DNA of 57,517 nucleotides from Bifidobacterium breve (GCA_945876305.1 CAMCOB010000002.1:1-57517), one strand, 5' to 3'; shown: positions 1 through 9,295, counted from the first letter of the stretch. Numbers and translations are program-made. The notes: generated by a model from the letters alone, not told the origin.

Positions 1-1298
1 CGCGCGGTGCTGAACACCGGGAGGGCTGCCGTGCGGCCTCCCACCGGCCACTGCGGGGCGCGGTACACCGAGATGCGCGCCGCGGGTACGCAGTCGCCTG
101 CCGGCAGGCAGGTGAGGATGCCCGACAGGCCGTCGTAGCCGTTGACGGAAATGATTGACGCCCGCAGGGCTTCACGGTTGATCACCAAGGCACCTCCCGG
201 CAACTGCACCGCAGTACGACGGACGGCTTCCAGCACGAGGTTGGTGGCATCAAATGCCGCGAAGGCGAAGACCGTCGCCGGGGCCGACCCGAACTGGCGG
301 CGGTAGGCCGGGAGAAACTGCACCGTGGCAAAGCTGCTGCTTCCTGCGCCAGCGGGGTCGGGCCCCGATGCGTAGATGCCGTTCGCAAGAGAACCCATGC
401 GGCGAAGGAACGTGGCACTCATGCAGGCCTCCGACACCACCACCGGTGTGGTTGCCAGCGCCGCCTCGGCCCGGATGGCACGCACCATCGTGCCGCAGGC
501 CGGCTCCATGAGCGGAAGGAAGATGACCCCGGGCGCGGCATTCGCCAGGCGGGACGCCACCTGCGCCGCCCGCCCGGCACCGAGTGGATCGGTCACCGTG
601 AGGGCCGCCACCGCACGGCCACCCTCAGCACCGAATCCGTCTACGAACTGCGCGGCCAGAGGCCGCGAGTAGGCATCGTTCACCGACACCGTGGCGGCGG
701 TGCGCGCACGTAGGCGCTGCCCCGCAAACTCAGCCACTGCTGCTGCCTGGATGAGGTCGTTGAACGCCGTCCGGAAGAAGTATCGGTCATGCCCCTGCGG
801 CGAAGTGAGCAAGGGGGATGTATTGGTGGGTGAGATGAGCAGCACGCGGTGGCGGCTGAGTACCTCGGCGGCAGCGCGATACGCGGCGGCCGAGCACGTG
901 GTCCCGATGACACCCAGAACAGGGGCAGCCGCCAGCAGTCGACGGGCACCCGCGCGGCCGCTGGCAGGCGTGCAGTCCTCGGCCTCGGGAATCACGTCAA
1001 CGGCATGCCCTCGCAGCGTTCCCGAGTGGCCATCAAAGCGTCCATCCAGATAATCCACGGCCAGCTGTACTGACCGCGCGGTAACTACCCCACCGTCATC
1101 GGATGGGTAGAGCAGCGTGCCCAGGTATATGGGCTCACCAATTCCCACGGTGACGCATGCATCGGGGGCCTGAGCGCATGCTGGGTCTGCTGCCACGGCC
1201 GTCGACGGTGCAGGCGCGTCACCACAACCCGTGGCCATGAGCACCATGCCTGCGAGCGCAATGACGCACCCGGTCAGCAGCAACCGCGCACCGGTCAT
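1..1298 (-). CDS. Branched-chain amino acid type (LivJ/LivK, periplasmic-binding fold I) substrate-binding lipoprotein, C-terminus off the left edge
   Basis: Own minus-strand translation from ATG at 1298: MTGARLLLTGCVIALAGMVLMATGCGDAPAPSTAV...VGIGEPIYLGTLLYPSDDGG...AVDYLDG...; lipobox TGC; open to position 1, so absent from the ORF track. Confidence 0.8.
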   Translation of the reverse strand, partial: MTGARLLLTGCVIALAGMVLMATGCGDAPAPSTAVAADPACAQAPDACVTVGIGEPIYLGTLLYPSDDGGVVTARSVQLAVDYLDGRFDGHSGTLRGHAVDVIPEAEDCTPASGRAGARRLLAAAPVLGVIGTTCSAAAYRAAAEVLSRHRVLLISPTNTSPLLTSPQGHDRYFFRTAFNDLIQAAAVAEFAGQRLRARTAATVSVNDAYSRPLAAQFVDGFGAEGGRAVAALTVTDPLGAGRAAQVASRLANAAPGVIFLPLMEPACGTMVRAIRAEAALATTPVVVSEACMSATFLRRMGSLANGIYASGPDPAGAGSSSFATVQFLPAYRRQFGSAPATVFAFAAFDATNLVLEAVRRTAVQLPGGALVINREALRASIISVNGYDGLSGILTCLPAGDCVPAARISVYRAPQWPVGGRTAALPVFSTA

Positions 1299-2107
1299 CG
1301 CGTGGTCACCCACGGCAGGTACTCGCCCTTTTGCAGTTCGGTGATGAGCTCACTGATGGGGTCGGTGCTCACCACGAATCCCCCGTTGAACGGCGCACTG
1401 ATGGTGAGGATCGCGCCCAGGTCGAGCGCGACCGCCAACATGATCCCGAGCGCCACCCATGAGTACCGCGTGCCCTGCCTGGCCGCCACCAGTAGCGAGT
1501 TGACGATCAGTGCGAGCCCGGCAATCACCGCAAGCGCGAAGAGCGGAAAGGGGAGCCCGCCCGTACTGATGACCACCCGCTGCCGGCGATTCGAGGTGAG
1601 TTCGTTGACGGCGTCCTGCAGCGTGCCGGATGCGGCGCCCGGCACGTACGGGCGATTGGCCACCTCGAACACCGCCTGCTGCAGAGAGCGCATCGCAGGA
1701 ACAGCTGTCGAGCGATCAGGCGCATCGGCCGCGAGCGCCGGCCACTCACCGCTGCGCAGTGCATCAAGATAGGCGGTGAGGTTCTCCTGCAGCCGCTGGG
1801 CGTCGGCCGGGGGCAGCACTCCCGTGGCGTACGCCAGCTGGCTCGCGGCGCTCACCTCGGCCCCCACCGAATGCTGTGCCTCCTTCAGCGTGGCGTACTC
1901 GGAACTGATGAGAAAACCCGTGAGGATGGCGAACAGGCTGCCGACCGCCGTCATGTATGCGGCGGCGGTCACGCCCGCGCGCTCGCGGGGGCCCGGGCCC
2001 ATACGACGCCGGATGAGCAGTGAGGTCGCCACACTCACCAGGGCCACCAGCACCACTGAGAGCAGGATCACCTCCCAGGAGGGGAGCGATGCGAGCACGC
2101 CCATCAT
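1295..2107 (-). CDS. DUF4239-like (bestrophin-like) multi-pass membrane protein
   Basis: About 270 aa, two N-terminal and two C-terminal hydrophobic helices with a central soluble helical region; start ATGATG overlaps upstream stop; stop overlaps the downstream start (ATGA). Confidence 0.65.
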   Translation of the reverse strand: MMGVLASLPSWEVILLSVVLVALVSVATSLLIRRRMGPGPRERAGVTAAAYMTAVGSLFAILTGFLISSEYATLKEAQHSVGAEVSAASQLAYATGVLPPADAQRLQENLTAYLDALRSGEWPALAADAPDRSTAVPAMRSLQQAVFEVANRPYVPGAASGTLQDAVNELTSNRRQRVVISTGGLPFPLFALAVIAGLALIVNSLLVAARQGTRYSWVALGIMLAVALDLGAILTISAPFNGGFVVSTDPISELITELQKGEYLPWVTTR

Positions 2108-3033
2108 GCGGCGGCCGTCGCCGGGGCGCGCTGGGCCCACGCATCCTGAGCAGCCGCTATCTCATCTGCCGACAGGCCGGTGTCGGCGGTGCTCAGAAAG
2201 TCTGGTGAGGTGAGCATGTCCATGTAGGCGACCACGGTGTCACTACTCAGGCCCGCATCGGGATTGGCATACACCAGCAGGTCACGGCTCAGCGGGTAGG
2301 TGCCGCCCGCGATTGAAGACGCACTGGGCGACACGCAGCCATCCCCGGCGTTTACAGCGATCACGCGCACTTTGCCGAGCCACGGCCGCACGGTCTGCCA
2401 GCCGGCAAACCCGATGGCACCTGGCAGCCGCAGCACCTCGGCAAGCATCTGCTGGTCGCTGTTCGTCACGTGGGCATCGCGGCGAATGGCCGGATCCACG
2501 CCTTCCACGGCGGCCAGTGGAGCCACCGCTTTTTCGAGAAACATTGTCCGGGTGCCGGATGATGCATCGGGAACCACAACGGGCGGCTGCGTACCGGCCG
2601 CACCTGATGCGAAGCGCTGGTACAGGTCGCCGAGGGCGAGGCATGCGGGGGCGTTCCCCTTGGCATCGGTAAACAGCACCACGGCGTCACGCGTCACCGT
2701 CACCTGCGTGGGGTGTACTCCGGCCGTTGCACATCCACGAAGCTCGCGCACAGTAATGGGACGGCTGGCACCGGCGATGTCGGCAAGCTGGTCACACAGC
2801 AGGGTGATGCCATCGGTGGTACCCGTCATGCGTACGTTGACCGGGGCCAAGACATGATCGGCAGCGAACGCCTCGGTTGCCCGTCCCATGAGGGGCAGCA
2901 GTGTGGTTGACCCCGCCACCCGCACCGATCCGGTGAGCGTGGACGAGTCGTTACCGCAACCCGTGGAGAGCACGACGAGGGCGGCAAGCGCTGCGGCGAC
3001 CGTACTGCGACGGAAGAGGGGCGGAACGCGCAC
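2104..3033 (-). CDS. PstS-like phosphate/anion substrate-binding lipoprotein
   Basis: Signal/lipobox LVVLSTGCGNDS; VRVAGSTTLLPLMGRATEAF, DIAGASRPI, PDASSGTRTMF, GAIGFAG typical of PstS-type SBPs; likely GTG start at 3033. Confidence 0.8.
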   Translation of the reverse strand: MRVPPLFRRSTVAAALAALVVLSTGCGNDSSTLTGSVRVAGSTTLLPLMGRATEAFAADHVLAPVNVRMTGTTDGITLLCDQLADIAGASRPITVRELRGCATAGVHPTQVTVTRDAVVLFTDAKGNAPACLALGDLYQRFASGAAGTQPPVVVPDASSGTRTMFLEKAVAPLAAVEGVDPAIRRDAHVTNSDQQMLAEVLRLPGAIGFAGWQTVRPWLGKVRVIAVNAGDGCVSPSASSIAGGTYPLSRDLLVYANPDAGLSSDTVVAYMDMLTSPDFLSTADTGLSADEIAAAQDAWAQRAPATAAA

Positions 3034-3090
3034 TGAACAAGCGTACCGGTGAGTCCATCCTCCCGCGGCTTCGGTAGCGTGGGCACGGTC

Positions 3091-4227
3091 ATGAGCCCTC
3101 ACCCCCGCATCACCGCTGTGCTGTTTGCCTGCGCCGCTGTACTGGGCGCTGCAGTGCTGATGACCGGCTGCGGGTCGTCCGGCAACGGGACCGGTGCTCA
3201 GACCACCACTCCGGTGATGAAGGACTCCGTCGGCACCGTCGGCAGTCGCACCAACCTGCGGCTGGGGTTCGTCACCACGGCGCAGCATCCATACGGCCTG
3301 GCCCTCGCGGCCTTCGCGCAGAGGGTCACAGCGATGTCGCGCGGGAAGGTTGGTGTGTCACTCACGGCCGCATACGGAGGAGGAGACGACCTGGCGCTTC
3401 TCACCGACATTCGCTCCGGCGCCATTGATGGCGGCTCGGTGTCGGCACCCGTGTGGCAAGACGTAGGCGTGCAGTCATTTGAGGCACTGCAGATGCCATT
3501 TCTCATCACCAACTACGCCGTGGAGCGCAGCGTGATCACCAGCCCGCTGGCAGCAGAGATGCTGAAGGGCACGCAGGCGCTGGGGCTCACCGGCCTCGCC
3601 ATCCACGAGGGCGGTCTACGCAAACCTGCGGCGGTGGATGGCTGCCTGGTTGAGCCGTCAGACTTCGTGGGCGTGCAGATGCGCTCGGTGCAGTCCGACC
3701 TGCTCGCGGAGTCGATCACGGCGCTCGGGGCCATTCCCACTGCGATGCCGCTCGGCAAGGTTGCCAGTGCGGTTGAGGACGGACGCCTCAACGCCATCGA
3801 GGCCAACGTGGGGCTGGTGTACACGCAGAAGTTCTACGAGGTGCTCACCTGCATGAGCGGCAATGTGAACCTGTGGCCATTTCCGGCCGTGCTGGTGGTG
3901 GGTGACGCCGCATGGAACGCCATCCCTGCGGCCGATCGCGCGGTGATCACCCGTGCGGCCACGAGCCTGGCGTCAGACTCACTGGACATCCTCACCGACC
4001 CGGCCAGCACCCTGATGGCCGACCTGTGCAAGGCCGGCGACGGGTTTTTCTACTTCGGCACCGCCACGTCGCCACAATTAGCCGCCATGCGCGAGGCTGT
4101 GCAGCCGGTGTACGACCGGTACGCGAAGGTGGATCCAACTGGCGGGTTCGTCACGCGCATCGAGGCCATCAAGGCGCGCACGGCGCAGCCGGTACCCGCC
4201 CCGTACCCCCCCGGGTGCGCCGCGTAG
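3091..4227 (+). CDS. TRAP transporter solute-binding protein, DctP family, lipoprotein
   Basis: Lipobox LMTGCGSS; LRLGFVTTAQHPYGLALAAFAQRV...MSRGKVGV, MPFLITNYAVER, AIEANVGLVYTQKFYEVL... Confidence 0.8.
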   Translation: MSPHPRITAVLFACAAVLGAAVLMTGCGSSGNGTGAQTTTPVMKDSVGTVGSRTNLRLGFVTTAQHPYGLALAAFAQRVTAMSRGKVGVSLTAAYGGGDDLALLTDIRSGAIDGGSVSAPVWQDVGVQSFEALQMPFLITNYAVERSVITSPLAAEMLKGTQALGLTGLAIHEGGLRKPAAVDGCLVEPSDFVGVQMRSVQSDLLAESITALGAIPTAMPLGKVASAVEDGRLNAIEANVGLVYTQKFYEVLTCMSGNVNLWPFPAVLVVGDAAWNAIPAADRAVITRAATSLASDSLDILTDPASTLMADLCKAGDGFFYFGTATSPQLAAMREAVQPVYDRYAKVDPTGGFVTRIEAIKARTAQPVPAPYPPGCAA

Positions 4228-4260
4228 CCAGACCCAGGGCGGGCAGGTGCACCCAGGGGG

Positions 4261-4917
4261 CTACGTGAGCAACTGGTACGTGCTCGACGCCACGAGAAAG
4301 GCACCGATCGCAGTTCCGCCGACTGCGATCGCGCGGTCCGTGTGAGATTCGATCCACGCCCGCATTGCCGTGGCCACACGCTGTGCGCGCTCTGGACGCA
4401 CAGCGGCACCCACCTGCAGCGCGATGTAGCTGGAGCTGGCCACAAGTACGAACATGACGAGCGCCAGCACGCTCGACACCGACCCCACCTGTACCTCGAG
4501 CACGGTCGTGACCCCGGCAGCGATGAGGCCCCACGGCTGAGTGATGGGCGCGAGGGCCGCGGCAAACCAGAGCGACATGTCGTCGATCCCCTGCTGCCAT
4601 TTCGGTGGCGCCTTGGGCCTCTTCGGCCGCGACATGGTTCGCCATTTTCGCAGGCCAATGATCAGCAGCAGCACGCCGATGAGCAGCTTGGCCATCAAGG
4701 CCGCCCATGCGGGCGCTGAACCATGCTCTGGCGGCGTGTTGCCCGTGGCCACGATGGTGAGCACCACGATGGCCGAGAGCGACACCAGCCAGCCGACAAG
4801 AAATGCCGCGCCCTTCTGAACGCCCCGCTTGGAGGTGAGCAGCAGGATGAATGGCACCAGCGGGAGGGGGTCGAGTGCGATGGCCACCGCGATGATGATG
4901 AGCGTGATGATGTCCAT
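4261..4917 (-). CDS. GAP/Sap-like (sulfolipid-1-addressing type) membrane protein
   Basis: 218 aa, six hydrophobic segments; ALDPLPLVPFILLLTSKRGVQKGAAFLVGWL. Confidence 0.55.
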   Translation of the reverse strand: MDIITLIIIAVAIALDPLPLVPFILLLTSKRGVQKGAAFLVGWLVSLSAIVVLTIVATGNTPPEHGSAPAWAALMAKLLIGVLLLIIGLRKWRTMSRPKRPKAPPKWQQGIDDMSLWFAAALAPITQPWGLIAAGVTTVLEVQVGSVSSVLALVMFVLVASSSYIALQVGAAVRPERAQRVATAMRAWIESHTDRAIAVGGTAIGAFLVASSTYQLLT

Positions 4918-5249
4918 GGGAGGCCTTCAAGGCTAGGCGACGGCCGGACCCCGTGGCGGTGCCGTGCGCTCCCTGCGTGCGCTCGCAGCATCCATACGCC
5001 TGACGGATCACGAGGCGCAACCACGGGAGCACCGGGATCTCACCCCGCGACTCGAGCACATCGGTGGCGAGAGGGCGTCTCAGGCGGCCCCGGCACGCGG
5101 GTCGCGTCGGGGTGTTCCAGCGGAACACGCGTAGTGGGGCGAGAACCTCTGCGGGTCTGTCGGTCCATCGGCTCACAATTCGTTCATGCCTCATTGAGAC
5201 TCTTTCCGCGTCATCGCCACACCATGGCGAACCCGAGGAGGAGACTCAC

Positions 5250-7268
5250 ATGCCCATCGCCCGCACATCCCGTCGTGCCCTCATTGCCATTGCCAGCGCA
5301 GGCGCGCTGGTCGCCGCAGGGTCCGCCCTGGGTGTGCAGGGGCCGCTGCACACCAGCGGTGGCCAGATCGTTGATCAAGCGAACCGCGAAGTGGTGCTGC
5401 AGGGCGTCAACTGGTTTGGCTTTGAAACCGCCAACCATGCGCCCCACGGCCTGTGGACCCGCGACTACCGCGACATGCTCTCCCAGATCAAGGCGCAGGG
5501 GTTCAACGTCATCCGCCTGCCGTTCTCGCTTCAGGCGCTGAAGAGCACCACGACGTCGGGCATTGACTACGGCAACGGGCGCAACGCTGCGCTGCAGGGC
5601 AAGACCCCGCAGCAGGTGATGGACGAGATCATCGCCGAGGCCGGGCGTCAGGGGCTTGGGGTGATCCTCGACAACCACTCGGGCGCAGACGACAGCTTCA
5701 TGTCGCCACTCTGGTACGGCACCGGTGGCTTCACCGAGGACGACTGGGTCAATCAGTGGAGCGCCCTTGCCACGCGCTATGCGGGCAACCCCACCGTGCT
5801 GGGAGCCGACCTGAAGAACGAGCCGCACGGCGAGGCCACGTGGGGCACTGGCCAGGCAAACGACTGGCGACGGGCCGCTGAGCGGGCCGGCGCAGCTGTA
5901 CAGGCCAAGGCACCCACCTGGCTGGTGCTGGTGGAGGGCATTGAGGGCCCGGTGGCAGGTGGCCAGAACCTTGACCGCAACTGGTGGGGCGGCAACCTCG
6001 AAGGCGTACGCCAGAACCCCGTACGACTGCCGGTGGCCAATCAGCTTGTGTACTCACCGCACGAGTACGGACCCGGGGTGTTCGCGCAGCCGTGGTTCTC
6101 GTCGCCCGACATGACCACGATCCTCGCCGATCGCTGGACCAAGGGGTTCGGATACATCCGCGATGCGGGCATTGCCCCCATCCTGGTGGGTGAGTTCGGT
6201 GCGAAGAATGTGGGCACCGACACCACTGAAGGGCGCTGGATCCGTCAGTTCGCCGACTACATGGGCCGCACAGGCATCAGTTGGACCTTCTGGGCCTGGA
6301 ACCCCAACTCGGGCGACACAGGTGGGGTGCTGCAGGACGACTGGAACACCGTGAACCCCGCCAAGATGGCACTGCTGACGTCGCTCATCAAGCGTGAGGC
6401 CATCCCCTATGGGGCCGGCACCACACCAGCTCCCGCGCCAACACCCACACCTACACCTACCCCGACCCCCACTCCTACTCCAACCCCCACACCTACCCCG
6501 ACACCGACACCGACTCCTGCCCCGGCGCCCGGCAGCATCAGCATCAGCATGCAGGTCGATTCGCAGTGGTCCGGTGGCTGGTGCGGGAAGTTCCGGGTGC
6601 GTAATGCCGGGACGACCCCCGTCGGGCTCACCAGCATCTCGTTCGGCATTCCCACTGGGGCGGCAGTCACCAGCACGTGGAACGGCACCGTGTCGGGCTC
6701 GGGCGCATCGCGCTCCATTGCCCTTCCGTCCTGGGCCCAGGCGGCCGGTGGCGCCACCTACTCCGACACCGGACTCTGTGCCACGGGCGCACCGGGGCTC
6801 ACCAACGTCGTAGTGACGTGGGCATCGGGCACCCCTGGCGGCACAACGCCTGCGCCCGCGCCGACGCCAACACCTACCCCAACACCTACCCCAACTCCCG
6901 CGCCAACCCCGACGCCGACGCCAACACCCGCCCCCACGCCGACCCCGGTGCCTGTCCAGGGATCTCCCCTGCTCACGGCCACGTTCACGCGTGACTCAAC
7001 CTGGGTCACGGGCTTCTGCCGCAGCTTCACCGTGGCGAATACGGGCACGGGCGCCAGCACGACCTGGCGACTCAAGTTCACGATGCCCGCTGGGTCGGCC
7101 ATCACATCATCCTGGAGCGGAACAGCCGTACGAAGCGCCGATGCCGTAACGGTCACGCCACCCGACTGGGCTGCGGTGATCGCTCCTGGCGCCAGGTCGA
7201 CTTCGTTCGGATTCTGCGCATCCGGCACGGGTGAGGTGTCGGGCGTGACCATCGGACCGGTTTCGTGA
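5250..7268 (+). CDS. Secreted GH5 endoglucanase (cellulase) with two C-terminal CBM2-like modules joined by Pro-Thr linkers
   Basis: ATG 5250 preceded by GAGGAGGAG; signal peptide; VLQGVNWFGFET, GFNVIRLPFS, LDNHSG, DLKNEPHG, GEFGAKN, WTFWAWNPNSGDTGG; two W/C-containing beta-sandwich repeats. Confidence 0.9.
   Translation: MPIARTSRRALIAIASAGALVAAGSALGVQGPLHTSGGQIVDQANREVVLQGVNWFGFETANHAPHGLWTRDYRDMLSQIKAQGFNVIRLPFSLQALKSTTTSGIDYGNGRNAALQGKTPQQVMDEIIAEAGRQGLGVILDNHSGADDSFMSPLWYGTGGFTEDDWVNQWSALATRYAGNPTVLGADLKNEPHGEATWGTGQANDWRRAAERAGAAVQAKAPTWLVLVEGIEGPVAGGQNLDRNWWGGNLEGVRQNPVRLPVANQLVYSPHEYGPGVFAQPWFSSPDMTTILADRWTKGFGYIRDAGIAPILVGEFGAKNVGTDTTEGRWIRQFADYMGRTGISWTFWAWNPNSGDTGGVLQDDWNTVNPAKMALLTSLIKREAIPYGAGTTPAPAPTPTPTPTPTPTPTPTPTPTPTPTPTPAPAPGSISISMQVDSQWSGGWCGKFRVRNAGTTPVGLTSISFGIPTGAAVTSTWNGTVSGSGASRSIALPSWAQAAGGATYSDTGLCATGAPGLTNVVVTWASGTPGGTTPAPAPTPTPTPTPTPTPAPTPTPTPTPAPTPTPVPVQGSPLLTATFTRDSTWVTGFCRSFTVANTGTGASTTWRLKFTMPAGSAITSSWSGTAVRSADAVTVTPPDWAAVIAPGARSTSFGFCASGTGEVSGVTIGPVS
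6420..6530 (+). repeat. Low-complexity (Pro-Thr)n linker-coding repeat 1
   Basis: ccaacacccacacctacacctaccccgacccccact... encodes (PT)n. Confidence 0.9.
6845..6955 (+). repeat. Low-complexity (Pro-Thr/Ala)n linker-coding repeat 2
   Basis: ccgacgccaacacctaccccaacaccta... encodes PAPTPTPTPTPTPT. Confidence 0.9.
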
Positions 7269-7364
7269 TTATCGACCGCCACTTGTATTTTCGGACTTGG
7301 AGGTGTTCCATTTTTCGGAGATGATCCGCGGAGCCCCCCCGGATCCAGCGATCAGGAGAACGCA

Positions 7365-9242
7365 ATGAGGCCTCGCGTCTGGACTGCAATCGCCTTGGCG
7401 ACCGTCGTCGCCGTGCCCGCCATGGCGCAGGGCGTCACGGTGTCGGGAACTGTCAAGGGCGGCAAGGGGATGAAGATCTCCGCCATCGGCCTTGATGGCA
7501 CCGCCACCACCGGCACCATCAAGGGCAACGGATCATTCAAGTTGAGTGTGCCGTCGAGCCGTGCCAAGAACGCCACCTTGCACCTCATCACCAAGACCGG
7601 TGATTACTACGGCCCCATCGTGCTCGCGAAGAAGGGCACCACGGGCTACTCACGGCTGAACAACAAGACCGTGAACCTGGGTGCCATTACCAAGAAGGCC
7701 GGCTACGGCCTGGTGACGACCACGCCGCCCAAGGGCACCTACAGCACCAAGGCCGGCACCGAGAAGGTGACCAAGGCCGGTGCACCGTTGGGTGCGGGCA
7801 AGCTCGGGCTGGTGAAGGTGGCGTCCTCGGCGGCTGAGCTCTCGGTCAAGGGCGAGATGCAGTCGGGTGGCGGCAAGGACCCGGGGAGTGGATCTGGTGG
7901 TGGCTCTGGCGGTGGCACCGACCCGGGCGCTGGCTCGGGGAGCGGATCGAGTGGTGGCCAGCAGAGCGGCAGCAACCCCACAGATCCATGTGGTACCGCA
8001 TTGGGTGGCGACTGCGACAGGGACGGTATCCCCAACGCATTTGACGTTGACGACAACGGCAACCTCACCATCGACATGACCGACGCTGTCTCCGTGGATA
8101 CCACCGCGAAGCTGATCACCATGAGCGACGTGCGCCCGTCACTTGGGCTCACACTCAACGCCAACGCGGGCGCGACGCCCGAATCGGTAAATGCGTTTCT
8201 TGGCAGCACCGACGCGGGCAGCCCCTCCGGGCTCTCGCTGGCCTTCTACTACAGCCAGTACGACCTGCTTCCAACCGGACAGGCACTCACATCGGTGTGG
8301 GCCACCTGCGGCACCGGCGCCGCGTGGTGTGCACCGGGTACCGGCACCGCGACCACGTCGGGCTTTGGTGAGTACCCGCAGATCCTCCCCGACGTCGCGC
8401 CGTTTGGCTCAGTGGCATGGGGTACCTTCGGCGGCGCCACCTGCTCCACCCCGGGGCAGCCCTGCGTGGCCGCCAGCGGTCCGTCGCCAGCCAACGGGTT
8501 TGAGCAGTCGCCTGAGAATGGTGGCGGCAAGCCCTCGGCGGTGTGGACGGCCTTCGTCAAGCCCAATGCGCCCGACACGCTGGGCACCGTCAACGCCGAC
8601 AGCGTGCTCACGCTCAACTACGCCGGGCAGGGCGTCCCCACCACACAGAAGCCCATCGGCATCAGCCCGTACTTCGTCACCACGCCGGCCATCACCAACG
8701 TGGACACGACCGCCGGCAGTACCGCGCTGTCGTACCCATACCCGGCAAATGGGGCGGGCACCAACCAGTCGAATGGATTCCGGGTAGGGGCCGACGGTGC
8801 CATCTCGCTCACCATGTGGCGCCCGCAGCGCCTGTCGCTGCCGGGTGAGGCTGGCTCGTTCTTTGATGTGGGCGGGCTGCACTACGGGCTCACGCTCGAC
8901 TCGGTGAGCACGGCCGCCAACCCCAACGGACAGCAGCGGTCCAACGGGGAGGCGGGCTGCGGCCTTACCGCCGGCAACGGCCTGATGGCGAACAACCCCG
9001 CACTCGACAGCCAGTGGAGCAGCCTCGCGCCGCTTCAGGATCAGACGGCAACCGATGCGCCACCAAATGCCGCCACGACGGTGTCCTTCTCAGCCAACGT
9101 GCTGAGTTGCGCGCAGTCGACATTCCCGGGTGTCAACCTCGCGGGGGCCTCGCTCAACCTGTCGCTGCTGGCCATCGCGCAGCCGCTGCCGCACGGGGCC
9201 AACCGCACGGGCGTCTCGTTCTCGGTGAAGCTGGCCGGATAG
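7365..9242 (+). CDS. Secreted protein of unknown function with Gly/Ser-rich linker and thrombospondin-type-3-like Ca-binding motif
   Basis: Signal peptide MRPRVWTAIALATVVAVPAMAQG; GGGKDPGSGSGGGSGG; DCDRDGIPNAFDVDDNGN. Confidence 0.7.
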   Translation: MRPRVWTAIALATVVAVPAMAQGVTVSGTVKGGKGMKISAIGLDGTATTGTIKGNGSFKLSVPSSRAKNATLHLITKTGDYYGPIVLAKKGTTGYSRLNNKTVNLGAITKKAGYGLVTTTPPKGTYSTKAGTEKVTKAGAPLGAGKLGLVKVASSAAELSVKGEMQSGGGKDPGSGSGGGSGGGTDPGAGSGSGSSGGQQSGSNPTDPCGTALGGDCDRDGIPNAFDVDDNGNLTIDMTDAVSVDTTAKLITMSDVRPSLGLTLNANAGATPESVNAFLGSTDAGSPSGLSLAFYYSQYDLLPTGQALTSVWATCGTGAAWCAPGTGTATTSGFGEYPQILPDVAPFGSVAWGTFGGATCSTPGQPCVAASGPSPANGFEQSPENGGGKPSAVWTAFVKPNAPDTLGTVNADSVLTLNYAGQGVPTTQKPIGISPYFVTTPAITNVDTTAGSTALSYPYPANGAGTNQSNGFRVGADGAISLTMWRPQRLSLPGEAGSFFDVGGLHYGLTLDSVSTAANPNGQQRSNGEAGCGLTAGNGLMANNPALDSQWSSLAPLQDQTATDAPPNAATTVSFSANVLSCAQSTFPGVNLAGASLNLSLLAIAQPLPHGANRTGVSFSVKLAG

Positions 9243-9257
9243 CGGGCACGACCACGT

Positions 9258-9295
9258 CGGCACTCAGGTGGAGGAGTTCCACCGCCTGAGTGCCG
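9258..9295. terminator. Bidirectional intrinsic-terminator-like hairpin between convergent genes
   Basis: CGGCACTCAGG (9258-9268) and CCTGAGTGCCG (9285-9295), 11-bp perfect arms; overlaps the 3' end of the minus-strand phosphatase gene. Confidence 0.55.

Noticed and set aside
4221-4267. CGTAGCC...GGCTACG inverted repeat spanning the convergent stops of dctP and the GAP-like gene as a terminator
   Set aside because: Only 7-bp arms separated by a long GC-rich loop, without a T tract; not convincing as an intrinsic terminator.
6420-6955. Short tandem repeats that could be mistaken for CRISPR-like or VNTR arrays
   Set aside because: They are Pro-Thr linker codons inside one continuous GH5-CBM ORF, with no spacers.
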